Below are positions 41,290 through 50,128 of a stretch of DNA of 64,000 bases, piece after piece. Every line of letters begins with the position of its first letter. Position 1 is the first letter of the stretch. Under the pieces are notes generated by a model. That model saw only the letters and a program-made list of their open reading frames with translations. It ran no database searches and was not told the DNA's origin. The translations under genes and the position numbers were made by a program. This DNA is from Shimia sp047124445 (GTDB taxonomy: Bacteria; Pseudomonadota; Alphaproteobacteria; Rhodobacterales; Rhodobacteraceae): the NCBI RefSeq assembly GCF_047124445.1, contig NZ_CP138921.1, forward strand, positions 3,658,001-3,722,000, written 5' to 3'.

Positions 41290-43740
41290 ATGGTTGATCT
41301 CCCGAACAAAGCCCGTGTGGTCATCATCGGTGGCGGTGTGATTGGCTGCTCAGTTGCCTATCACCTCACCAAACTGGGCTGGAAAGATGTCGTTCTGCTG
41401 GAACGCAAACAGCTCACCTCCGGCACCACATGGCACGCCGCTGGCTTGATCGCGCAATTGCGCGCGACCGCCAACATGACAAAACTCGCGAAGTATTCGC
41501 AAGAACTCTACGGCAACCTCGAAGCGGAGACCGGCGTCGCCACAGGCTTCAAACGTTGCGGGTCCATAACCGTTGCCCTGACCGAAGAGCGCAAGGAAGA
41601 AATCTTCCGTCAGGCCGCCATGGCCCGCGCCTTTGGGGTAGAGGTTGAGGAGATTTCTCCAGCCGAAGTCAAAGCCCGGTACGAGCATCTCAACATCGAC
41701 GATGTCACCGCTGGTGTGTACCTGCCGCTCGACGGTCAAGGCGATCCAGCCAACATCGCGCTGGCGCTGGCCAAAGGTGCGCGTCAGATGGGCGCGACAG
41801 TCAAGGAGCGCGTAAAAGTCACCAATGTCGCCAAGTCGGGCCGCAAGGTGACAGGCGTCGATTGGGTGTCGGACGACGGCAAGGAGCAAGGCCACATCGC
41901 TTGCGACATGATCGTGAACTGTGCGGGCATGTGGGGCCACGAGGTTGGCCGCATGGCAGGTGTGAACGTGCCTCTGCACGCCTGTGAGCATTTCTATATA
42001 GTTACTGAAAACATCCCGCAACTCACCCAAATGCCGGTCCTGCGTGTGCCGGATGAATGCGCCTACTACAAGGAGGACGCAGGGAAAATCTTGCTAGGCG
42101 CCTTTGAACCAAACGCCAAACCTTGGGCCATGAATGGCATCCCGGACAGCTTTGAATTTGACCAGTTGCCAGAGGATTTCGACCACTTCGAGCCTATATT
42201 GGAAGCGGCGGTGAACCGTATGCCGATGTTGGCGGAAGCAGGCATTCACACCTTCTTCAACGGTCCCGAAAGCTTCACACCGGATGACGCCTACCACCTC
42301 GGCCGCGCGCCAGAGATGGATAACGTTTGGGTCGCAGCCGGTTTCAACTCGATCGGCATCCAATCAGCGGGCGGCGCAGGCATGGCGCTGGCGCAGTGGA
42401 TGGACGACGGCGAAAAGCCGTTTGATCTCGGCGATGTGGACATCTCCCGCATGCAGCCGTTTCAAGGCAACAAAACCTACCTGTTTGAGCGCTCCAAGGA
42501 AACTTTGGGCCTGCTCTATGCGGATCACTTCCCTTATCGCCAAAAGGCCTCCGCACGCGGTGTGCGCCGCACGCCATTCCACCATCATTTGAAAGAACAG
42601 GGTGCGGTTTTTGGAGAACTCGCGGGGTGGGAACGCGCCAACTGGTTTGCAAATGAAGGCCAGGTACGAGAATATCAATACACGTGGAAACGTCAGAATT
42701 GGTTTGAGAACTCCGCCGCTGAACACCGCGCCATTCGTGAAAACGTCGGCATGTACGACATGTCCTCCTTTGGCAAAATCCGGGTCGAAGGCCCAGACGC
42801 CGAAGCCTTCATGACCTACGTGGGCGGCGGCGACTACTCGGTGCCCAACGGCAAAATTGTCTACACCCAGTTCCTCAACCGCCGCGGCGGGATTGAGGCT
42901 GACGTGACCGTGACGCGCCTGACGGAAACCTCCTATCTGGTGGTGACCCCGGCGGCGACACGTCTGGCGGATCAAACTTGGATGGAGCGTCACAAAGGTA
43001 ACTTCAACGTGGTGATCACCGACGTGACACCGGGCGAAGGTGTGCTGGCGATCATGGGGCCAAACTCGCGCAAACTGCTGGAAAAAGTTTCTCCCGCCGA
43101 TTTCTCCAACGCGACCAACCCCTTTGGCACCGCCCAGGACATCGAGCTGGGCATGGGCCTCGCCCGCGCACACCGTGTGACTTATGTGGGGGAACTTGGC
43201 TGGGAGATTTACGTGTCCTCAGACATGGCAGGCCATGCCTTTGAAACCCTCTGGGAAGCAGGACAAGACATGGGGCTGAAGCTCTGTGGCATGCACATGA
43301 TGGACAGCTGCCGCATTGAAAAAGGCTTCCGCCACTTCGGCCACGACATCACCTGCGAAGACCACGTGGTGGACGCGGGTCTCGGCTTTGCGGTGAAAAC
43401 CGACAAGCCGGACTTCATCGGTCGCGAGGCCGTGATTGCGCGCAAGGAAAGCGGTCCGCAAAACCGGTTGCTGCAGTTCAAGCTAACGGACCCCGAACCG
43501 CTCTTGTTCCACAACGAGCCAATCATTCGCGACGGTGAGTATGTCGGCTATCTGACTTCGGGCAACTACGGCCACACTTTGGGCGGCGCCATGGGCCTCG
43601 GCTACGTGCCATGTGCTGGAGAGAAAGCCGCCGAGGTTCTCGCCTCGACCTATGAGATCGACGTTATGGGCACCAAGGTGAAGGCCGAAGCCTCGCTGAA
43701 GCCGATGTACGATCCAAAATCGGAACGCGTCAAAGTCTAA
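41290..43740 (+). CDS. FAD-dependent oxidoreductase/GcvT fusion (dimethylglycine/sarcosine dehydrogenase type), paralogue 2
   Basis: 816-aa protein with the same domain order as the upstream gene: GGGVIGCSVAYHL, covalent-flavin His49 in TSGTTWHAAG, linker domain and GcvT domain ending YDPKSERVKV. The N-terminal region differs (GLIAQLRATANMTK, as in canonical dimethylglycine dehydrogenases) so the two paralogues probably use different substrates. Start at 41290 follows AAGGACGTAGCTT. The pair most likely arose by duplication before divergence; identity looks well below 50 percent by eye. Confidence 0.92.
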   Translation: MVDLPNKARVVIIGGGVIGCSVAYHLTKLGWKDVVLLERKQLTSGTTWHAAGLIAQLRATANMTKLAKYSQELYGNLEAETGVATGFKRCGSITVALTEERKEEIFRQAAMARAFGVEVEEISPAEVKARYEHLNIDDVTAGVYLPLDGQGDPANIALALAKGARQMGATVKERVKVTNVAKSGRKVTGVDWVSDDGKEQGHIACDMIVNCAGMWGHEVGRMAGVNVPLHACEHFYIVTENIPQLTQMPVLRVPDECAYYKEDAGKILLGAFEPNAKPWAMNGIPDSFEFDQLPEDFDHFEPILEAAVNRMPMLAEAGIHTFFNGPESFTPDDAYHLGRAPEMDNVWVAAGFNSIGIQSAGGAGMALAQWMDDGEKPFDLGDVDISRMQPFQGNKTYLFERSKETLGLLYADHFPYRQKASARGVRRTPFHHHLKEQGAVFGELAGWERANWFANEGQVREYQYTWKRQNWFENSAAEHRAIRENVGMYDMSSFGKIRVEGPDAEAFMTYVGGGDYSVPNGKIVYTQFLNRRGGIEADVTVTRLTETSYLVVTPAATRLADQTWMERHKGNFNVVITDVTPGEGVLAIMGPNSRKLLEKVSPADFSNATNPFGTAQDIELGMGLARAHRVTYVGELGWEIYVSSDMAGHAFETLWEAGQDMGLKLCGMHMMDSCRIEKGFRHFGHDITCEDHVVDAGLGFAVKTDKPDFIGREAVIARKESGPQNRLLQFKLTDPEPLLFHNEPIIRDGEYVGYLTSGNYGHTLGGAMGLGYVPCAGEKAAEVLASTYEIDVMGTKVKAEASLKPMYDPKSERVKV

Positions 43741-43765
43741 GCTGCTTCGGCTTTGTCGAACCTCA

Positions 43766-43796
43766 AAAGGGTCATCACATTTTGTGATGGCCTTTC
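43766..43796 (+). terminator. Terminator after the second GcvT gene
   Basis: AGGGTCATCACA-TTT-TGTGATGGCCTTT forms a stem of about 10 bp with a short T run. It separates the catabolic gene run from rarD. Confidence 0.7.
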
Positions 43797-43867
43797 GCAC
43801 GAAAAGTGGCATTTTCTTCTGTCTCTCACGGCGCTACCAAAGTGCGTCGCGGCAGGAGGAACCGATC

Positions 43868-44776
43868 ATGGCCACACGTGCAGAACAGCCGGAAAATGTT
43901 GATACGCCTCAAGGGTTGGCCTATGCGATGACCGCCTATCTCCTTTGGGGGTTCTTGCCGCTTTATATGAAGCTTGTGGCCCATATGCCCGCGCTCGAAG
44001 TGGTGGCACATCGGGTGATTTGGTCCGTGCCTATTGCCGGCCTCGTGTTGATTGTATTGCGCCGCACGTCCGATCTTGTCGCAGCTCTGCGCAACCCGCG
44101 CACACTGGCCATGGGCTGCCTCACCGCCGCGCTGATCACCGTGAACTGGGGCGTCTATGTCTGGTCTATCGCCAACGATCGCGCGCTGGATGCCGCGCTT
44201 GGCTATTACATCAACCCGCTGTTCAGCATCGCCTTGGCAGCTCTCTTGCTGGGCGAGCGCCTGACCCGCCTGCAATGGGTTGCCGTGGCGCTGGCTGCCG
44301 CCGCCGTCGTGGTGCTTTGGGTTGACGCTGGCAGCCTGCCATGGGCCGCGCTGGCGCTCACGGTTTCCTGGGGCTTTTATGCGTTCTTCAAAAAATCCCT
44401 GCCCATCGGCCCCAACCAAGGCTTCCTGCTGGAGGTGATTATCCTCACCATCCCCGCCACCGGCTATCTGCTTTGGCTGACCGCCCAAGGGCAGGGGCAT
44501 TTTGGCGGCAGCACCCGGGACACGTTCCTGCTGTTGGGTTGCGGTGTGGTCACCGCCGTGCCGCTGTTGTTCTACGCCAATGGGGCCAAGCTCATGCGGC
44601 TGTCCACCATCGGTATCATGCAATACATCGCGCCAACGATGATCTTCCTGATGGCGGTCTTTGTGTTTAACGAACCCTTTGGCCAAGCACGCATGATCGC
44701 CTTCCCGCTGATCTGGGCTGCCTTGGTAGTCTACTCCATCCCAATGATCCGCGACCTGCGCAACGCGCGGCGATGA
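43868..44776 (+). CDS. rarD: EamA-family transporter RarD
   Basis: 302-aa ten-segment membrane protein of the drug/metabolite transporter superfamily. The RarD-type opening (YLLWGFLPLYMKLV), NWGVYVWSIANDRALDAALGYYINPL (split) and FYANGAKLMRLSTIGIMQYIAPT fit RarD. Substrate unknown (possibly amino acids or chloramphenicol in some homologues). Start at 43868 follows a perfect AGGAGG; an ATG at 43784 is rejected since it includes the terminator region. Confidence 0.92.
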   Translation: MATRAEQPENVDTPQGLAYAMTAYLLWGFLPLYMKLVAHMPALEVVAHRVIWSVPIAGLVLIVLRRTSDLVAALRNPRTLAMGCLTAALITVNWGVYVWSIANDRALDAALGYYINPLFSIALAALLLGERLTRLQWVAVALAAAAVVVLWVDAGSLPWAALALTVSWGFYAFFKKSLPIGPNQGFLLEVIILTIPATGYLLWLTAQGQGHFGGSTRDTFLLLGCGVVTAVPLLFYANGAKLMRLSTIGIMQYIAPTMIFLMAVFVFNEPFGQARMIAFPLIWAALVVYSIPMIRDLRNARR

Positions 44777-44787
44777 TCTGTCGCTGA

Positions 44788-45504
44788 TCAGCCTTTGAAG
44801 TGCTGGCGAATGTGGGTGGCAATCATCTGCCCCCACAACGCATAGGCAGCTTCAGAAGGGTGATAGCCGTCTGCCGCCTGAAAATGCGGTTCAAAGGGAA
44901 CATCAATCGGCAGATGTGTCATCACCTGATGCGTGTCGCACAACTCGGCCAAGGCCAGATCTAGCCTCTGCGCCTGCTGCCCCAGCACCCAGCGCAAGGG
45001 TTGTGGCAGCTCCGGATAGGCCCCCATAGGCGGCAATCCAGACGCTACAATCAGCTTCGCGCCAAAGCGGTTCACCAAACGTTTTGCCAACTGCTTTTGC
45101 CGCGCCTGCCAAAACACTCGGCTGCTCCCCCGCGTCACATCATTTACGCCAAGGGCCGAGACTACCACATCAAACGGCGCAGGCTCCGACTGTGCCAACC
45201 TGTCCAAGACAATGCTGGTGGTCGCACTGGTTTCGCCAATCAGTTTCCAGCTCACCGCAAAGTCTTTGGCCAAAGCCGCCACAAGCTGCCCGGACAGCGC
45301 CGCCTCTTGTGACCGCGCGCCGACGCCCGCCGCAGAGCTGTCGCCGATGATCAGTAAACGCAGCGCGACACCAGATCCGGCACAGCCTTCTCGCGCCCCC
45401 GGCGGCTCCGAGAGCGTGTTGGCTCGCCGTCGCACGCCAAGCCCCTGCACCACCAAGAGCGGCGCAAGCGGAATGCGTAGGACTTGGTCCAGAGCGACAG
45501 GCAT
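44788..45504 (-). CDS. SGNH/GDSL-type hydrolase
   Basis: 238-aa hydrolase with block I IIGDSSAAGVGA (nucleophile Ser), block III GVNDVTRG and block V DGYHPS (Asp-His). The first 45 residues (hydrophobic at VLRIPLAPLLVVQG) could be a signal anchor. Likely an esterase or lipase; substrate unknown. Follows the NTF2-like gene with a 6-nt gap on the same strand. Confidence 0.9.
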   Translation of the reverse strand: MPVALDQVLRIPLAPLLVVQGLGVRRRANTLSEPPGAREGCAGSGVALRLLIIGDSSAAGVGARSQEAALSGQLVAALAKDFAVSWKLIGETSATTSIVLDRLAQSEPAPFDVVVSALGVNDVTRGSSRVFWQARQKQLAKRLVNRFGAKLIVASGLPPMGAYPELPQPLRWVLGQQAQRLDLALAELCDTHQVMTHLPIDVPFEPHFQAADGYHPSEAAYALWGQMIATHIRQHFKG

Positions 45505-45510
45505 CTGGGC

Positions 45511-45921
45511 TCAACTCATGGCGTCTTTGAACTTGAGAAACCGCACGTCCGTCATCACGCGCTTGTTCATCGCCTCACGCAGCGCGCCGATGGTTTTATA
45601 GGGGCGCATGACCACTTCAAAATGTTGAATGTCGCCGGCCTCGTTTAAAGTGATCAGGTCGACACCGACGCAGTCCAAATCGCCAACTTTGCACTCAAAC
45701 TCCAAGGCCCAGTCATTGCCATCGCCCATCACGCGGCGATAGCGGAACTCACTGAATACCTGACCCACATGGCCCAACACGGCGGCAACCGCGTCCCGCC
45801 CGGTCCAGGTCGCCCAATAGGTCGGCGGTTGAAACGTGACATCCTCCGCCAGCAGGCCTTTGATGTCCTCCTCGTTGCCTTTGGCAACAACCTCCTGCAT
45901 ACGCACGATTGTCGGGTGCAT
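45511..45921 (-). CDS. NTF2-like protein
   Basis: 136-aa SnoaL/NTF2-type protein (HPTIVRMQEVVAKGNEEDIKGL start, GDLDCVGVDLITLN, IQHFEVVMRPYKTI). Start 45921 has GGAGGGG just upstream; a longer ORF to 46011 would run into the divergent rluA promoter. Third NTF2-like protein in this window. Precedes the SGNH hydrolase by 6 nt, so probably one transcript; function unknown. Confidence 0.87.
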   Translation of the reverse strand: MHPTIVRMQEVVAKGNEEDIKGLLAEDVTFQPPTYWATWTGRDAVAAVLGHVGQVFSEFRYRRVMGDGNDWALEFECKVGDLDCVGVDLITLNEAGDIQHFEVVMRPYKTIGALREAMNKRVMTDVRFLKFKDAMS

Positions 45922-46029
45922 TGGGTCCCCTCCCTCAATTCTCGTTAAAGACAGCCTGCCCATCCCCGCACGTAACTCAAGGTTGACGTTGGGTTGCCGT
46001 GCGCCCGTCAAAGCCCTATGTCGGGCGCC

Positions 46030-46683
46030 ATGACCGAGATCACGCCATATGACCCGCCATTGGACCCGCTTGTTGTCTTGTATGAGGACAGTGACATTGT
46101 GGTGGTCGACAAGCCGTCCGGCCTTTTATCAGTTCCGGGGCGCGGGGAACATTTGGCGGATTGCCTCCTGACACGTGTGCAGGCGGCGTTTCCGACGGCG
46201 CTTCTGGTGCACCGTCTGGATCGGGATACGTCTGGCGTGATGGTTTTTGGCCTCACGCCCCATGCGCAGCGCACTCTGTCCAAACAGTTTGAAGAGCGCA
46301 AAACCAAGAAAACCTATGTCGCCCGCGTGTGGGGACAGGTGGCTGAGAAAACCGGCACGGTGGATTTGCCGCTGATTGTCGATTGGCCCAACCGTCCACG
46401 ACAGATGGTGGATCACGAAAACGGCAAACCCGCGATCACTGATTGGCGGGTGCTGAAGCTCAAAGAGAATGAGACCCGCGTGCGACTGACGCCCAAAACC
46501 GGGCGCAGTCATCAGCTACGTGTGCATATGCTAGCGCTGGGCCATGTGATCTTGGGGGACCCGCTTTACGCCGAAGGCGCGGCGCGCGACTTTGAGCGGT
46601 TGATGCTGCATTCTGAGGAACTGCGCATCAATCACCCCGAGAGCGGCAAGGGCATGTCCTTCCGCGCCAAAGCCCCGTTTTAG
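46030..46683 (+). CDS. rluA: Pseudouridine synthase RluA (23S U746/tRNA U32 type)
   Basis: 217-aa pseudouridine synthase without S4 domain. Catalytic Asp in VHRLDRDTSGVMVF, PSGLLSVPGR near the N-terminus, VDLPLIVDWPNRPRQ and TGRSHQLRVHMLALGHVILGDPLY parallel E. coli RluA closely. Start at 46030 is chosen; ATG at 46018 also in frame. Its stop overlaps the convergent fRMsr stop by 4 nt. Confidence 0.93.
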   Translation: MTEITPYDPPLDPLVVLYEDSDIVVVDKPSGLLSVPGRGEHLADCLLTRVQAAFPTALLVHRLDRDTSGVMVFGLTPHAQRTLSKQFEERKTKKTYVARVWGQVAEKTGTVDLPLIVDWPNRPRQMVDHENGKPAITDWRVLKLKENETRVRLTPKTGRSHQLRVHMLALGHVILGDPLYAEGAARDFERLMLHSEELRINHPESGKGMSFRAKAPF

Positions 46684-47138
46684 GCGGCGTCTTTGAAAGT
46701 CGCGGCCAAGATGGCTGCCATCTGATCCGCGTCTTCTTGTGTAAACGCATCGGGCTGATCGCTGTCGATGTCAAACACGCCGAGCAGCTCGCCCGCACCG
46801 TTCCAGACCGGCAACACCAGTTCTGAGCGGGTCGAGGAGGCACAGGCAATGTGCCCTGGAAACGCATCCACATCCGGCACCAGCTGCACTTCACCGGTCC
46901 GCGCCGCCGCGCCGCAAACGCCACGCGCAAAGGGGATCACCAAACAGCCGTGCCCGCCTTGGTACGGCCCAATCTTGAGCAGTTCCGGCGCCACTACGCG
47001 GTAAAACCCGGTCCAATCAAAGCGATCATCCGCGTGATGCACTTCGCAGGCCACTGTCGCCATGAGCGCAACCGCATCGGTTTCGCCCTCAGTCAGTGAG
47101 GCAATGGTTTTGGACAGGGTGGGGTAGTCGATGCGCAT
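46680..47138 (-). CDS. Free methionine-(R)-sulfoxide reductase (GAF domain)
   Basis: 152-aa GAF protein of the fRMsr/YebR type. The catalytic and resolving cysteines are recognisable in GHGCLVIPFARGVCGAA and PGHIACASSTRSELVLP, plus DWTGFYRV early and GVFDIDSDQ. It reduces free Met-R-O with thioredoxin. Overlaps the rluA stop by 4 nt (convergent). Confidence 0.9.
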   Translation of the reverse strand: MRIDYPTLSKTIASLTEGETDAVALMATVACEVHHADDRFDWTGFYRVVAPELLKIGPYQGGHGCLVIPFARGVCGAAARTGEVQLVPDVDAFPGHIACASSTRSELVLPVWNGAGELLGVFDIDSDQPDAFTQEDADQMAAILAATFKDAA

Positions 47139-47151
47139 GGCAAAACCTCAA

Positions 47152-47187
47152 AAGAAAAACCGCGCGCAAGGCAGGCCCCGCGCGCGA
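47152..47187 (-). terminator. Terminator of the aromatic aminotransferase gene
   Basis: On the minus strand a CGCGCGC...GCGCGCG stem with GC-rich loop is followed by GGTTTTTCTTTT, ending about 50 nt after the stop codon at 47205. Confidence 0.85.
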
Positions 47188-47204
47188 CTGAATAGATGAA
47201 ACGC

Positions 47205-48389
47205 TTAAACGCCCGCGTCCACGATGGCTTTTGCCAGAACCGGTACAGTGTGTGCGTTCAGGCCCGCAATGTTCATGCGGCTGTCGCCCACCATGTAGAT
47301 CGCATTGTCCACACGGATTTTCTCCACCAGATCCGGCGTGGTGCCCAGACGGGAGAACATGCCGCGGTGCTGCGCCAGAAAGCCAAAGCGATCAGAGCCA
47401 GACAGACGCTGCAACTCGCTTGCCAACTGCTCACGCAGCGCCAGCATCCCCAAACGGGTCTCTTCCAGCTCCGCCATCCAGTCCGCTTTCAGCTCTGGAT
47501 CGGTTAGGATCGTGGTCACAACCCGCGCGCCGTGATCTGGTGGGAAAGAGAAGTTCTGACGGTTCAGGTGGTTCAGGTTGCCCTGAGTCACCGCGGTGTT
47601 CTCCGCCTTCTCGCTCATCGCGATCAACAGACCCGTACGCTCACGATAAATGCCGAAGTTCTTGGAGCAAGACGCCGCGATCAGCAGCTCTGGCACAGAC
47701 TTCGCCACCAATCGGGTTGCCGCCGCGTCTTCTTCCAGACCGTCGCCAAAGCCCTGATAGGCAATGTCGATCATCGGCGTGCAGCCTTTTTCGTTGATCA
47801 GGTCCACAACCTCTTGCCACTGCGTCAGGTTGAGGTTGGCGCCAGTTGGGTTGTGGCAGCAACCATGCAGCAGCACAACGTCGTCGCTGGTCACATCTGC
47901 CAGATCTTCCATCATGCCGGCAAAGTTCACGCCCCGGGTTTCGTCGTCAAAATAGCGGTACTTCACCATTTCGATGCCGAGGTAGTTCAAGATGCTGATG
48001 TGGTTTGGCCAGGTTGGATCAGAGACAAACACGCGTGCCTTCGGGTTGGCCATTTTGATCAACTCAAAAGCCTGACGGATCGCGCCGGTACCACCAGGTG
48101 TCGCAACTGCCGCCAAACGGTCACGCTCAACCGCACCTGCCAGCAGCATGTCGATCATCGCATCGGCGTAGGCTGGATCACCGGCCAGACCGGTGTAGGC
48201 CTTGGACGTCTGCTCTTCGATGATCTTGCGCTCAGCGGCCTTTACGGCACGCATCACCGGGGTCACCCCTTCGGCGTTTTTGTACACGCCTACACCCAGA
48301 TCCACCTTAGTGGGACGTGGGTCGTCGCGGTACATGGCCATCAGGCCTAGAATTTTGTCTTTGGGCTGCTCTTTGAGGTTGGTGAGCAT
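47205..48389 (-). CDS. Aromatic amino acid aminotransferase
   Basis: 394-aa class I aminotransferase of the TyrB/AspC group. N-terminus LGVGVYKNAEGVTPVM, TPGGTGAIRQAFELIK, LHGCCHNPTGANL with PLP Asp contact and Schiff-base Lys in AASCSKNFGIYRERTG. Transfers amino groups between aromatic amino acids (or Asp) and 2-oxoglutarate. Start at 48389 shares TGATG with the stop of the upstream sulfurtransferase gene (one base overlap); a strong terminator lies downstream. Confidence 0.94.
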   Translation of the reverse strand: MLTNLKEQPKDKILGLMAMYRDDPRPTKVDLGVGVYKNAEGVTPVMRAVKAAERKIIEEQTSKAYTGLAGDPAYADAMIDMLLAGAVERDRLAAVATPGGTGAIRQAFELIKMANPKARVFVSDPTWPNHISILNYLGIEMVKYRYFDDETRGVNFAGMMEDLADVTSDDVVLLHGCCHNPTGANLNLTQWQEVVDLINEKGCTPMIDIAYQGFGDGLEEDAAATRLVAKSVPELLIAASCSKNFGIYRERTGLLIAMSEKAENTAVTQGNLNHLNRQNFSFPPDHGARVVTTILTDPELKADWMAELEETRLGMLALREQLASELQRLSGSDRFGFLAQHRGMFSRLGTTPDLVEKIRVDNAIYMVGDSRMNIAGLNAHTVPVLAKAIVDAGV

Positions 48390-49240
48390 CACGCTTCTCC
48401 GGTTGCTACGGGCAGGGTGGGGAAGGCCCCCCATTCAGCCCATGATCCATCATAAAGGGAATGGTCGGTCTTGCCGAACCGCTCCATCGCAAGACACAGG
48501 ATCGCAGCAGTAACACCGGATCCACAGGTTGTGATGGCGGGTTTGGACAAATCAATATCGGCGCCTTCAAACACTGCTCGCAGTTCTTCGGGGGATTTCA
48601 TCACCCCGTTATCGAGCAGAGTGGCGTAATGCACGTTCTTGCTGCCCGGGATGTGCCCGGCGCGCAGGCCCGCACGAGGTTCTGGCTCAGAGCCCGCAAA
48701 ACGCGATGGTCCTCGAGCGTCAATGATCTCGTGATCGGCCAGCTTCGCGGCATGGGACACCTGAGTTACGTCTCGCACCATGTGGTTCTGGCGGCGCACG
48801 GTCATATGGCGGTCGCGGACCACTGGCGGCATGTCATCTGTTGGACGCCCTTCGGCAATCCACTTCGGCAGCCCGCCATCGAGCACGGCCACGTCTTTTT
48901 GACCCATCAGCTTGAACATCCACCACACACGTGCCGCAGAGAAAATTCCGCTACCGTCGTAGACCACTACCTGATGTCCATCACCCACCCCCATGGCGCG
49001 CAGGCGGGACATGAACTTCTCAACCGGCGGCACCATATGCGGCAGGTCGCTGCGCCCATCGGAAATATCGTCAATGTCAAAGAAGCGCGCGCCGGGAATA
49101 TGCACGTCGGCAAATTCTTCGCGGCCATTGCGCCCCATGTCCGGAAGGTACCAGGAGGCATCCAAAATGCGCAAATCCGGGTCTTTGAGGTGAGCGGCCA
49201 GCCACTCGGTCGAAACAAGCGTTTTGGGATCGTCGGACAT
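48389..49240 (-). CDS. sseA: 3-Mercaptopyruvate sulfurtransferase
   Basis: 283-aa tandem rhodanese. First domain inactive; second has the active-site Cys239 in CGSGVTAA, the CG[ST]GVT loop that marks mercaptopyruvate rather than thiosulfate specificity. Produces pyruvate and persulfide. Coupled to the downstream aminotransferase gene, a sensible pairing since aminotransferases can make mercaptopyruvate from cysteine. First gene of the operon. Confidence 0.94.
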   Translation of the reverse strand: MSDDPKTLVSTEWLAAHLKDPDLRILDASWYLPDMGRNGREEFADVHIPGARFFDIDDISDGRSDLPHMVPPVEKFMSRLRAMGVGDGHQVVVYDGSGIFSAARVWWMFKLMGQKDVAVLDGGLPKWIAEGRPTDDMPPVVRDRHMTVRRQNHMVRDVTQVSHAAKLADHEIIDARGPSRFAGSEPEPRAGLRAGHIPGSKNVHYATLLDNGVMKSPEELRAVFEGADIDLSKPAITTCGSGVTAAILCLAMERFGKTDHSLYDGSWAEWGAFPTLPVATGEA

Positions 49241-49368
49241 GTTATCCCTCTTCTGTCACGTCTGTGTCATTGCCTACAACCGGTGTGGTCGAGAGGCAAG
49301 AGTGGCCTCGCAACACACGACAAAGTAATGGGGCCTTTTGCGCAATTTCCTTGAACTGGCGCGGCGCT

Positions 49369-49395
49369 TTGTTCGTACATAAGGGGAGCGAACAA
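49369..49395. promoter_or_regulatory. Inverted repeat over the leader of the 240-aa gene
   Basis: TTGTTCG (49369-49375) and CGAACAA (49389-49395), perfect 7-bp arms, 27 bp overall, ends 10 nt before the ATG and abuts the RBS AAGGAAG. TTGAAC (49351) with TACATA at 49376 could be a promoter (19-nt spacer). May be an operator or an RNA hairpin affecting RBS access. Confidence 0.4.
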
Positions 49396-49405
49396 GGAAG
49401 AATTG

Positions 49406-50128
49406 ATGCAGGACGTGGTGGTGATTTTGGGCAGCGGTCCCAATGCAACGGAGGCGCAAAGCTGGTCTCGCGACATGTTTGACCACTTAGTGGTGCTCAA
49501 CAACGCGTGGCGAGTACGCGACGACTGGAGCCATTTCATCCATCCGGAAGACTTCCCAGAAGAGCGCCATCCGCCTAACAAGGGTGAAGATCAGGTCGAG
49601 GTCACTTATCAGAACTATGTGCCACAAAATAACGCCTTTGGTGGTGTGTTGTTTGCCGGTGGGACTATGGCATTCACCGCCGCCTATTGGGCGTTGGGTT
49701 CCTTTCGTCCCAAGGTCTTGGCCTTTATCGGCTGCGACATGGTTTATCCCACGGTGGGTCACACACATTTCTATGGAACCGGCACCGCCGATCCTCTGCG
49801 CGAAGACGTCTCACTACAAAGTTTGGAAGCCAAAGCCGCGCGCCTGGGCCTCATTGCGGCCTATCACGGCTGCCAATGTGTGAACCTGTCTCGCTTGGAC
49901 AGTGTTCTGCCATATGAGCGGTTCCATGTAGCCCAATTGCGCGACATCGCGGCACCAGTGGTGCGCCCCGTGTTTGCGGTTGATAAAATCCAGCGGGCCG
50001 AAGCGGCGCTGGATTACGATGCACCAAGCGGTCGGTATTGGAAAATCGCCCACAAGATCGACCCGAGCAAAATTTCTGAGATCGACCAGATGTGGCTGCA
50101 AGCTTACGAAGAGATTTACTCGCCGTGA
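49406..50128 (+). CDS. Unrecognised 240-aa cytoplasmic protein
   Basis: No signal peptide or membrane segment. Conserved-looking elements are the N-terminal ILGSGPNATEA (nucleotide-sugar or nucleotide-binding-like), VVLNNAWRVRDDW, FIHPEDFPEERHPP, GGTMAFTAAYWAL, AFIGCDMVYP and THFYGTGTADPL. The first segments loosely resemble DUF115/MptE- or sialyltransferase-like Rossmann enzymes, but I cannot assign a function. Start 49406 is supported by AAGGAAG at 49396-49402 upstream. It converges with smpB, whose 3' end overlaps by 13 nt. Confidence 0.85.
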   Translation: MQDVVVILGSGPNATEAQSWSRDMFDHLVVLNNAWRVRDDWSHFIHPEDFPEERHPPNKGEDQVEVTYQNYVPQNNAFGGVLFAGGTMAFTAAYWALGSFRPKVLAFIGCDMVYPTVGHTHFYGTGTADPLREDVSLQSLEAKAARLGLIAAYHGCQCVNLSRLDSVLPYERFHVAQLRDIAAPVVRPVFAVDKIQRAEAALDYDAPSGRYWKIAHKIDPSKISEIDQMWLQAYEEIYSP

